Of a stretch of DNA of 64,000 nt, positions 1-7,414 are shown in pieces. The notes below the pieces were generated by a model, which saw nothing but the letters and a program-made list of their open reading frames with translations, was not told the origin of the DNA and did not search any database. The stretch is from Aliiroseovarius subalbicans (GTDB lineage: Bacteria > Pseudomonadota > Alphaproteobacteria > Rhodobacterales > Rhodobacteraceae). Within the stretch, counting starts at the first letter, position 1. Every line of letters begins with the position of its first letter. A program made the translations under genes and the position numbers. The stretch lies in assembly GCF_022678625.1 (NCBI RefSeq), contig NZ_JALBYQ010000002.1, positions 372,001 through 436,000 of the forward strand. The letters run 5' to 3'.

Positions 1-242
1 AGGTCAGCGGCACCCGCGACGACCGGCTGCGCGACATGATCCGCGCGGCGTTCTCAAAGATTGCGGCAGACTACCCGGACGAAGACCCCGACGTTCTTGC
101 CCGTGACGCGACTTTCGGCCTGTTGGCCCTGCTCGAAGGCATGTGGTCTGATTACCTTCTGAACCCCAATGCGTTTTCGCGCGAAGTTGCGAAATCCATC
201 GTCTGCCGCTTCATCGGCGGCCTGTTTCCCGATCATTTCTGA
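1..242 (+). CDS. TetR-family transcriptional regulator, C-terminal part (5' end outside window)
   Basis: The reading frame is open from the window edge (codons in phase with base 3) and stops at 240-242, so only about 79 C-terminal residues are present. The helical stretch FGLLALLEGMWSDYLL followed by a short Arg/Phe-rich tail resembles the ligand-binding C-terminal domain of BetI-type TetR regulators, which usually have ALIDGLWLR at this place. The DNA-binding N-terminus is not in the window, so neither the operator nor the target can be judged. It converges on the DUF255 gene, with only 8 bp between the two stops. The TetR call is moderate; BetI identity is only a resemblance. Confidence 0.6.
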   Translation, partial: VSGTRDDRLRDMIRAAFSKIAADYPDEDPDVLARDATFGLLALLEGMWSDYLLNPNAFSREVAKSIVCRFIGGLFPDHF

Positions 243-250
243 GCCCAAAC

Positions 251-2464
251 CTACCACAGTGCGAAGATCAGTTCTTCGGGCTGCAGGCAGATCTCATCAC
301 TGCACGCCTGAAAGGTCACCTTTGCCAGAGTCGCCGCGCCTGCTGCATCCTTCTCTGGCAGCTGCGCGAACAGGCGCACACGTCCCTCATACAATGCCAG
401 CGGCGCGTCGTTGAACGACAGCGTCTTGATGATCGGGTCGGGATAGGAAACTGCGACCTCCCCGGCGTCGGTCACCGTCAGGTTGGTCGCGATGAAATAC
501 GGCTCCAGAGGCGCATGGGCGTTGATGTGCCACCCCTTGGCAATATCCAGCACGATCTCGACCTCACTCTCCGACCAGGCATGCTGCAACTCGACCCGCA
601 CCGCCCCTTTCGCCGCGTATCGCAGCGGTCCGGTTTCCCCGGCCTGAAGTGATCTGATTGCGGTCAGGGCCATGCCGCGCTGCGCAGGCGCGGAAAGGGC
701 GTGGCCCGACAAGGCGCTGGACAGGTGAAAGCCGGCTTGATCAAGCGCTGGAACAGCGGCCCTGTGGGAAAGCCGGGCGAAAAGCGACAGGGCCAGCGCA
801 TTACCCGAAGGGAGGTCGCCGTCATCCACCGGGATCACAACGCCCAGCCCGTCGGCTATTTGCGTCATGTGAAACCCCGTGTCGGCCGTGCCGAACCGCG
901 CGGGAATGTCGTCGGCCAGGGCTTTGCCCTCGGACAGCCAATGATCTGCTGCGGCCCGGTCGGACGTATGATCGTGCAAGGCAACAAGCGCTAGTGCAAG
1001 CCCGGCATGGTCGGATAAATGCGCCGCCCCCTCGCTAACGCCTTCGAACCACAAGCGGCGAAGTCCTTCGTCCTCGCGCATGTGTTCAAGGATGAACCGC
1101 GCCGCTGTTTCCGCCGCCTCATAGTAGTCTGGGCGGTCCAAAAGGTACGACGCCTCGGCGAGGGTTTCGATCATCGCCGCGTTCCAATCGACCACGACCT
1201 TGCGATCCAGAAATGGTGCCGGGCGCGCGCTGCGCAGTTCCCACATCCGCGCCAAAGTCGCGTCCATACGGGCGGTGTCCGCGGGCAGGTCGACAAGGTT
1301 CAGAATGTTGGCGCCGTCCAGCTCTCCGTCCTCGGAAACCTGAAACAGATCGCGGGCAAAAACCGTGTCCTGCCCAAGAGCAGCAAGCGCTTCGGGCGTC
1401 CAAGTATAGAATGCGCCTTCGACCAGATTGCCAGCGTCATCAAAGCTGTCGGCATCCAGCGCCGAATAGAACCCACCACCCGGACCACGCATGTCGCGCA
1501 GGACGAAATCGAACAGGCGTTCGGCAGCACGGCGATACTGCGGCGCCCCGGTGATGCGCCACGCCCGGATCAGCAGCCGCCCGGTCAGGGCCTGCGTGTA
1601 CAACATCTTCTCAAAATGCGGCACGTGCCATTCTGGATCCACCGCGTAACGGTGAAAGCCGCCACCGACATGGTCGTGAATGCCGCCCCGGATCATGCCG
1701 TCCAACATGTCCGTCACATTGCGCAGCATCCAGCGGTCTCCGGTCCGCTCGGCCTGATCCAGCAGGAACAGAAACATCGCTTCGCGCGGGAATTTCGGCG
1801 CTGTGCCAAAACCACCGTTGAAGGGGTCCATCTCAGGCAACAACTCGTCCGCCAGCTGTTTCACGATCGCGGGCGTGACCGCACGCGCTTCGGCCTTGCG
1901 GCTGAGATAGGCACGGGCGGTTCGGGTAACGCGCGCGGCCTCGGCACTCACAAAGGCCGGATCCTGATCCCAGGCCGCGCGCACCCGCTCCAGCGTCGCC
2001 GCGAAGGTCTCGGGCTGCATATAGCCCCCAGCCGAGAAAGGATCGCCCTGGGGTGTTAGAAAGACTGAATTCGGCCAACCCCCACCCCCGGTCAAAAGCT
2101 GGGTGACAAACATGAACTGCTCATCCAGATCCGGGCGGGTTTCCCTGTCGATCTTTATCGACACGAAATGCGCATTCAGCAGCGCGGCGATGGCTTCGTC
2201 CTCGAAGCTTTCGCGCTCCATCACATGGCACCAGTGACAGGCGGAGTAACCGACCGAGATGAAGATCGGCTTGTTCTCGGCCCGGGCTTTCTTCAGCGCC
2301 TCGGGTCCCCAAGGATACCAATCCACCGGGTTATAGAGGTGCTGCAACAGGTAGGGCGACCGGGTGCCTTCTAAGTGGTTCGGCGTGCGCTCCTCTGCCA
2401 GAGCCCGGTGCGGCGGCACAAGCAAGGTCAGAACGATCAGAAAGCTTGGCAGGAGTTTTCGCAT
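251..2464 (-). CDS. Secreted DUF255 thioredoxin-fold protein with C-terminal DsbD-alpha-like domain
   Basis: About 737 residues. A signal peptide (residues 1-23, ending in RALA) implies a periplasmic protein. Residues 25-190 form a DUF255/YyaL (spermatogenesis-associated 20 type) thioredoxin-like domain with [16 protein letters not shown] and the active-site-like CHWC at 76-79. A long (alpha/alpha)6-type region follows. The last 115 or so residues resemble the DsbD N-terminal (alpha) domain: [12 protein letters not shown] and [13 protein letters not shown], whose two cysteines match the DsbD-alpha redox pair. I chose the ATG at 2464 because GAGG lies 5-8 bases upstream and the signal peptide starts there; an in-frame start 36 bases further upstream is possible. 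It follows ccmI on the same strand after 92 bp. Periplasmic thiol reduction or transfer for cytochrome c assembly is inferred from the domains and context; the substrate is unknown. Confidence 0.85.
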   Translation of the reverse strand: MRKLLPSFLIVLTLLVPPHRALAEERTPNHLEGTRSPYLLQHLYNPVDWYPWGPEALKKARAENKPIFISVGYSACHWCHVMERESFEDEAIAALLNAHFVSIKIDRETRPDLDEQFMFVTQLLTGGGGWPNSVFLTPQGDPFSAGGYMQPETFAATLERVRAAWDQDPAFVSAEAARVTRTARAYLSRKAEARAVTPAIVKQLADELLPEMDPFNGGFGTAPKFPREAMFLFLLDQAERTGDRWMLRNVTDMLDGMIRGGIHDHVGGGFHRYAVDPEWHVPHFEKMLYTQALTGRLLIRAWRITGAPQYRRAAERLFDFVLRDMRGPGGGFYSALDADSFDDAGNLVEGAFYTWTPEALAALGQDTVFARDLFQVSEDGELDGANILNLVDLPADTARMDATLARMWELRSARPAPFLDRKVVVDWNAAMIETLAEASYLLDRPDYYEAAETAARFILEHMREDEGLRRLWFEGVSEGAAHLSDHAGLALALVALHDHTSDRAAADHWLSEGKALADDIPARFGTADTGFHMTQIADGLGVVIPVDDGDLPSGNALALSLFARLSHRAAVPALDQAGFHLSSALSGHALSAPAQRGMALTAIRSLQAGETGPLRYAAKGAVRVELQHAWSESEVEIVLDIAKGWHINAHAPLEPYFIATNLTVTDAGEVAVSYPDPIIKTLSFNDAPLALYEGRVRLFAQLPEKDAAGAATLAKVTFQACSDEICLQPEELIFALW

Positions 2465-2556
2465 AGGGCCTCGTTTTCGCTGCCTCAAGCTACCAGACAC
2501 GGCGCCCCGGCGCCATCACGACGCGGTGAGGAACGGGGCATCGGCATGGCGACAGC

Positions 2557-3990
2557 TCACTCGGAGATTACGTCTGCGACGGCCTTCGACATCATGTCCA
2601 GAACCGGACCGTTCCCCGCGAAAAGTGCTTTTGCTTGATCATAGGCGGCCTTGGCCCTGTCCGGATCGCCCAGCACGGAATAGGAGCGCACCAGCATGAC
2701 CCACTTTTCCGGGTTTTCGGGACTTTCCTCAAGCTCGGCGGCAAGGCCTGCGACCATGCCCGAAATCATGTCATCCTGCTCGGCTTGAGGCAGGGCCGAT
2801 ATGTTGGCGACGTCTTCCGCGCTCGGGTTTGCCACCCCGCCCCGGCTGATCTGGTCAGGTTCTGGTTCCAGGATATCCATGCCCAGGTTCTGCGCGGCTT
2901 CGTCGAACTTCTGCTGCACGAAGGGCGCGGCGGCGAAATGGGCAGCACCCTGGGTCAGAACCGTGGCGGCCTTTTCGTTGTCACCCGATTGGGCCAGTCG
3001 CGTCGCCAGTTCGATCCAGGCGGAATGATCCAGCGGGTCTGTGGAAAGCTGTGCCTCAAGCTCGGCAATCCGGGTCGCGTCGATCTCGCTGGCCGGAGCG
3101 CCGCCGGCAGCAGCAATCTCGGCCTGGGTGGCATCGGGCAGATAATCTGCCAGATCTCGTTTCAAGAACCGCACCATGTTCACGATGTCACGGCGCACCA
3201 TCGGCAGCCAGGACGCGCCTTCAGGGCTGTCGTTCTTCAATGCGACCCAACTGGCCAACGCCCCGTCGAAATCCTGCTCCTGTGCCTTGGACAGGGCCAC
3301 GTAGTAGCGCGCACGCGGGTCGGCGGTTTCCAACATCACATTTTCGAAGATGATCCGCGCCATTTGCGGCACCTTGTTGCCGTTGGCCTGTACCATCGCC
3401 TCGGCATAGGCGGCCTGAACGCCGGGTTCATCTGGTGCCAATTCGGCAGCCTGACGATAGGCATCGACCGCCGAGGCATGGTTGCCAAGCGACGAATAGG
3501 ACACCGCAAGGGTCCACCAATCCTCAAAGCTCTGCGGATTCTCCTCGGTGCGCGCGATCATCAGGGCGATCCGCGCGTTCGCATCGCCCTGGGCGGCACG
3601 TTGTTCCAAAAGCTCGGTCTTGCGAGCCGCCAGCGGCTGGTCCGGAACGCCGGGCGCCCCGACCCATGCATAACCGCCAAGTGCAACCACCGCTGCCAGA
3701 CCTGCAAGCCCAAGTGCCACAGCGGGCGCGCGTTGCGACCGTGTGAACCCGGCATCCAGGTGGCGGGCAGCCGACAGGGTGCGCCGCTCAATTTCCTGCG
3801 CCGCCGCATCGCGTTGATCTTCGTTGATCAACCCCGCAGCCAGATCACGGTCCAATTCATCAAGCTGGTCGCGAAATACCGAAATCGCCCCGTCCGAGTC
3901 GTTCATTTCGACTGCCCCTTTGCGCAGGAAAGGCAAAGTGATCCAAAGCGCTGCGACGATCGCAACTCCGACTGAGATGATCCAGAACAT
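2557..3990 (-). CDS. ccmI: Cytochrome c maturation protein CcmI (apocytochrome chaperone, TPR)
   Basis: 477 residues. Membrane helices lie at about 3-21 and 96-114; between them is a cytoplasmic loop with the family pattern VFRDQLDELDRDLAAGLI. The rest is a periplasmic TPR-rich domain (repeats near DWWTLAVSYSSLG, WIELATRLAQSG and WVMLVRSYSVLG). CcmI holds the C-terminus of apocytochromes c and delivers them to the CcmF/CcmH haem lyase in the inner membrane. The start codon overlaps the ccmH stop (ATGA), showing translational coupling. Together with ccmF and ccmH it makes a full haem-ligation set; no ccmABCDE or ccmG gene is in the window. Confidence 0.93.
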   Translation of the reverse strand: MFWIISVGVAIVAALWITLPFLRKGAVEMNDSDGAISVFRDQLDELDRDLAAGLINEDQRDAAAQEIERRTLSAARHLDAGFTRSQRAPAVALGLAGLAAVVALGGYAWVGAPGVPDQPLAARKTELLEQRAAQGDANARIALMIARTEENPQSFEDWWTLAVSYSSLGNHASAVDAYRQAAELAPDEPGVQAAYAEAMVQANGNKVPQMARIIFENVMLETADPRARYYVALSKAQEQDFDGALASWVALKNDSPEGASWLPMVRRDIVNMVRFLKRDLADYLPDATQAEIAAAGGAPASEIDATRIAELEAQLSTDPLDHSAWIELATRLAQSGDNEKAATVLTQGAAHFAAAPFVQQKFDEAAQNLGMDILEPEPDQISRGGVANPSAEDVANISALPQAEQDDMISGMVAGLAAELEESPENPEKWVMLVRSYSVLGDPDRAKAAYDQAKALFAGNGPVLDMMSKAVADVISE

Positions 3991-4457
3991 CAGCTTTTTT
4001 CCCCTTGCAGCAAACGTTGCGCCTTGGCGCGGTCTTCGTCACTCAACCCGACCTCTCCCGGCGCCTGACGGCGGCGGCGGTGATAGGCCAGAACCGACAG
4101 GCCGCCCAACCCCAGGAAGATTGCCGGTGCACCCCACAACAGGTAGGTCTGCGTCGTCACCCGCGGCTTCAGCAACACATAATCTCCATAGCGTTCGGCA
4201 ACATAGGCGATCACTTCATCGTCACTATCGCCCGCGCTCATGCGGTCGCGCACCAGAACACGCAGATCACGCGCCAGACCCGCGTTTGAATCGAAGATGC
4301 TTTCATTTTGACAGACAAGGCATCGCAGCGCGCGACCGATCTCACGAGCGCGGGCCTCCTCGACCGGGTCGTCGAACATCTCTACCGCATCCAGAGCGTG
4401 AAGCGCGGGCGCGGTCATCAGGGTGACCGCAAGGGCCAGGGCAAGACGGATCATCAT
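3990..4457 (-). CDS. ccmH: Cytochrome c maturation protein CcmH/CycL (thiol reductase of the haem lyase)
   Basis: 155 residues. A signal peptide or N-terminal helix (1-21) is followed by the diagnostic LRCLVCQN motif (Cys46 and Cys49), then the three-helix domain with YVAERYGDYVLLKP and a C-terminal membrane helix (about 106-127). The protein reduces the apocytochrome CXXCH disulfide in the periplasm before haem attachment. It lies 6 bp after ccmF and overlaps ccmI by 4 bp. The ATG at 4454 is an alternative start one codon in. It is a CcmH of the short type, not fused to a CcmI/TPR domain. Confidence 0.95.
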   Translation of the reverse strand: MMIRLALALAVTLMTAPALHALDAVEMFDDPVEEARAREIGRALRCLVCQNESIFDSNAGLARDLRVLVRDRMSAGDSDDEVIAYVAERYGDYVLLKPRVTTQTYLLWGAPAIFLGLGGLSVLAYHRRRRQAPGEVGLSDEDRAKAQRLLQGEKS

Positions 4458-4463
4458 CGGGTC

Positions 4464-6440
4464 CTATTCTGCGGGTTGGGCTGCGCGCAGGCGACGGGTA
4501 GGCGCACCGACGCGCAGACGTCTGTCGGTCAGCGAAATGAGCGCAGCCAGCGCCATCAGCACCCCGCCAAGCCACATCCATGGCACGCCCGGATTGTAGT
4601 AGTAGCGGGTGACGAACCCGCCGCGTCCATCAGGATCCCCCAACACGGCATAGATATCGCCATGCCACAGCGTCGCAATTCCGGCCTCTGTCGTAGGCTG
4701 CCCTTCGACCGGATAGAACCGACGCTCAGGTCGTAATGTGCGAAGCAACTCACCGTCCCGTGTAACGGTGACGGTCGCGATCGAGGTCTGGTAGTTCGGA
4801 CCTGTATCGTTCACCACTTCGTTCAGGCTGAAGGCATAGGGACCAACCTCGATTGGCGTGCCAAGCTGAACGGTCTGGATGGTTTCGTCCTTCCACACCG
4901 AGACTGCCACGACGCCCGCCGCCGCAATCGCAAGGCCAAGGTGGCCCATATATAGCCCCCAGGACGACCGGGGCAGGCCGATCACCCGGCGCAGCGCCAC
5001 GCTGGGCGACGCCTTTGGCAAGCCAGCGCGCGTGGCCAGGTCCTGCAAGGTAGCGACGGCCAGCCAGATCGCGATGAACGCGCCGAACAGGCCCACAGGC
5101 TCGTCGAACCCGGCGATGAGGCCGACACCCAGTGTCAACACAGCGGACAGGCCAAGCCCGATCGCCGCCTTGCGCAGCACCACGGCTGGCCGGGCGCGTT
5201 TCCACGACAGGAACGGCCCGATGCCGGCAAAGAACATGAGGATGCCGAATACCGGCAGGAAAGCCTGGTTGAAATACGGCGCGCCGACAGTAATTTTGGC
5301 GCCGTTCGCCAGCTCCAGAAACAGCGGATAAAGCGTGCCGACGAACACGACTCCGGTCGCGGCAGCCAGACCCATGTTGTTGAACAGAAGCCCGCTTTCA
5401 CGCGACCAGATCGAGAACACGCCGCCCTCGCCGATCGACGAGCCGCGCCAGGCAAACAGCGACAGCGCGCCGCCGATATAAACCACCAGAAGGCCCAGGA
5501 TGAAGATACCGCGATCGGGATCGGTGGCGAAGGCATGGACCGAGGTCAGGATGCCCGAGCGCACCAGGAACGTGCCCATCAGCGACAGCGAAAAGGTCAG
5601 GATGGCCAAAAGGATGGTCCATTTCAACAGCGCGTTGCGTTTCTCGACAACGATTGCCGAATGAAGCAGCGCCGTGCCGATCAACCAGGGCATGAAGGAC
5701 GCGTTTTCCACCGGGTCCCAGAACCAAAAACCGCCCCAGCCAAGTTCGTAGTAGGCCCACCACGACCCCAGCGCGATGCCGGCGGTCAGACCGGACCAGG
5801 CGATCAGCACCCAGGGCCGCATCCAGCGCGCCCAGGCCGGATCGACCCGACCAGTGATCAGCGCAGCCACGGCGAAGGAAAACGCGGTCGAGAAGCCGAC
5901 GTATCCGAGATAAAGAAGCGGCGGGTGAAACGCGACGCCGGGGTCTTGTAAAAGCGGGTTCATGCCCTGCCCGTCCAGCGGCGTCTGCGGTGCGCGCAGG
6001 AACGGGTTCGAGGTCAGCAGCAGGAACAGGTAGAACCCGATGCCGATCATCGCCTGCACCGCTAGCACGGTCGAACGCATCACAACCGGGATCATCCGGC
6101 CAAAGACGGAAATCAGCACCCCGAACAGCGCCAGCATAAGCACCCACAACAGCATCGAACCTTCGTGGTTGGCCCAAACACCGGTGACTTTGTAGAGCAT
6201 CGGTTTGGCTGAATGCGAATTCATCACCACGTTGATCAGCGAAAAGTCCGACTTTACATAGGCCCAGGTCAGCACAGCGAACGCTCCGGCGACGCCAAGA
6301 AACTGCACCTGCGCTGCGCTGTCGGCCACCCGCATCGCCGAAGCCGATCTGGTATGCGTGCCCCAGATCGGAACGATGGCCTGCACCAACGCAGCGGCCA
6401 GCGCCAGCCACAGGGCAAGATGGCCCAGTTCGATGATCAT
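4464..6440 (-). CDS. ccmF: Cytochrome c haem lyase subunit CcmF
   Basis: 658 residues, highly hydrophobic, with about 14-15 membrane helices. The tryptophan-rich WWD segment that presents haem is at about 227-246 (WWAYYELGWGGFWFWDP), and the conserved histidine-containing stretches NHEGS and FHPPLLYLGY are present. CcmF forms the haem lyase core with CcmH and CcmI and joins haem to CXXCH motifs in the periplasm. The start codon overlaps the stop of the upstream Crp/Fnr gene by 4 bp (ATGA), an unusual coupling of a regulator with haem lyase. No ccmE precedes it. This could be the housekeeping CcmF or a second, dedicated one, as NrfE is in enterobacteria. Confidence 0.95.
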   Translation of the reverse strand: MIIELGHLALWLALAAALVQAIVPIWGTHTRSASAMRVADSAAQVQFLGVAGAFAVLTWAYVKSDFSLINVVMNSHSAKPMLYKVTGVWANHEGSMLLWVLMLALFGVLISVFGRMIPVVMRSTVLAVQAMIGIGFYLFLLLTSNPFLRAPQTPLDGQGMNPLLQDPGVAFHPPLLYLGYVGFSTAFSFAVAALITGRVDPAWARWMRPWVLIAWSGLTAGIALGSWWAYYELGWGGFWFWDPVENASFMPWLIGTALLHSAIVVEKRNALLKWTILLAILTFSLSLMGTFLVRSGILTSVHAFATDPDRGIFILGLLVVYIGGALSLFAWRGSSIGEGGVFSIWSRESGLLFNNMGLAAATGVVFVGTLYPLFLELANGAKITVGAPYFNQAFLPVFGILMFFAGIGPFLSWKRARPAVVLRKAAIGLGLSAVLTLGVGLIAGFDEPVGLFGAFIAIWLAVATLQDLATRAGLPKASPSVALRRVIGLPRSSWGLYMGHLGLAIAAAGVVAVSVWKDETIQTVQLGTPIEVGPYAFSLNEVVNDTGPNYQTSIATVTVTRDGELLRTLRPERRFYPVEGQPTTEAGIATLWHGDIYAVLGDPDGRGGFVTRYYYNPGVPWMWLGGVLMALAALISLTDRRLRVGAPTRRLRAAQPAE

Positions 6441-7180
6441 TTGGCGTACTCCTCGGGTGGGGTTCCGGCCGCGGCGGCTTGAATGGGGTTCTGTTCGGGT
6501 GCGGTCAGTGCAACCGGCACGCGCCGCCTGACCGCAGCCATGTCCGGCACCAGGTACTCGGTGCGCGACAGAAATTTGAACGTGCCGGTTTTGCGCAATC
6601 GGGTCAGGATCCGGCTGACGGTTTCGGCGTTCAGGCCCAGATAGTCGGCTATCGCCTCGCGATTCATCGGAAGCTGAACTGGACCGGGGCCAGTCCAGCC
6701 CAACGCGGTTTCGGCCAGGAACAGGGTGACACGTTCGGTCGAATCCAACCGACCCAGCGTGATCATATGCTGCGTGACCGCCTCAAGCCGCCGGTGCACA
6801 ACACTGAACATGACGCGCAGGAAATCGGGGTTGCCTTGCAGCTCGGCCATGTTCGCGCCAAGATCCAGTTCGCAGATCTGGCAGGACTCCAAGGCCTCCA
6901 GCCAAACCGGGCTGTCTTCGTTCGCCATCGGACCGCAAACCGTGCCCCCCGCCCGCTCGATCCCGGTAATCTGGCGTCGACCGTCGGGAAGGCTGACACA
7001 GATCGCCGCTGTACCGCTCTGCACGATCCAAAACTTCGCACAGGCCTTGATGCAAGTCTCAACCCGCTCGCCCCGCTCAAGATCGAATACACGATGTGTC
7101 AAGCGTGATCCCTTTTCGGGGACAAAGCGGCAAAGCTTTGATTCGCATGCAAAACATTTGCCTGCGTCGACAGTGTTCAT
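6437..7180 (-). CDS. Crp/Fnr-family regulator with N-terminal cysteine cluster (FNR-like)
   Basis: About 247 residues. The N-terminus has Cys9, Cys12 and Cys17 (pattern CX2CX4C) plus Cys43 and Cys47, so an oxygen-labile iron-sulfur cluster as in FNR is plausible, though spacing differs from classical FNR. A cNMP-type beta-barrel follows (FWIVQSGTAAICVSLPDG), then the long dimer helix and a C-terminal winged helix with LPMNREAIADYLGL and ETVSRILTRLR; the E..SR recognition pattern is that of FNR-type TTGAT half-sites. The ATG at 7180 is preceded by AGGA at 7187-7190 (6-base spacing); a longer frame to 7348 would cross the regulatory region. It is coupled to ccmF by ATGA and divergent from the dodecahaem cytochrome, so both are likely targets. 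Confidence 0.85.
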   Translation of the reverse strand: MNTVDAGKCFACESKLCRFVPEKGSRLTHRVFDLERGERVETCIKACAKFWIVQSGTAAICVSLPDGRRQITGIERAGGTVCGPMANEDSPVWLEALESCQICELDLGANMAELQGNPDFLRVMFSVVHRRLEAVTQHMITLGRLDSTERVTLFLAETALGWTGPGPVQLPMNREAIADYLGLNAETVSRILTRLRKTGTFKFLSRTEYLVPDMAAVRRRVPVALTAPEQNPIQAAAAGTPPEEYAK

Positions 7181-7240
7181 ACGCATTCCTAACTGGGTTG
7201 AGTGGTCGCGGGCATTTTCTGATGCTTCGGGCGTTTGTCG

Positions 7241-7254
7241 TTGACTCAGATCAA
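7241..7254. promoter_or_regulatory. FNR-type box between the regulator and the dodecahaem cytochrome
   Basis: TTGACTCAGATCAA matches the FNR/FnrL consensus TTGAY-N4-ATCAA with both half-sites intact (C in place of T at position 5). It lies 61 bp upstream of the regulator start and about 160 bp upstream of the cytochrome start, in the only intergenic space serving both. Function is inferred from motif and location. One-mismatch matches to the strict TTGAT-N4-ATCAA palindrome are expected about twice per 64 kb by chance. Confidence 0.55.
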
Positions 7255-7318
7255 CCTGCCGTTCGTTTCGGTTTCTTGACTCGAACCGTGGAACCGCCAC
7301 CCCAAAAACCCGCCGGTT

Positions 7319-7334
7319 TCTGACAATTGTCAGA
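7319..7334. promoter_or_regulatory. Perfect 16-bp palindrome, candidate second operator upstream of the cytochrome
   Basis: TCTGACAATTGTCAGA reads identically on both strands. It sits 80 bp before the cytochrome start codon and 65 bp downstream of the FNR-type box. It is not followed by a T-run and is short for a terminator, so an operator for a dimeric regulator is the likeliest reading. It does not match the FNR consensus. The regulator that would bind it is unknown. Confidence 0.4.
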
Positions 7335-7414
7335 GCCGCGCCGATCACGCCCTTGTTACTGTCGCTTGGAATCGGTGCGTTCGCGCCGATGAATGCTCAA
7401 TGAGGAGTCTCACA

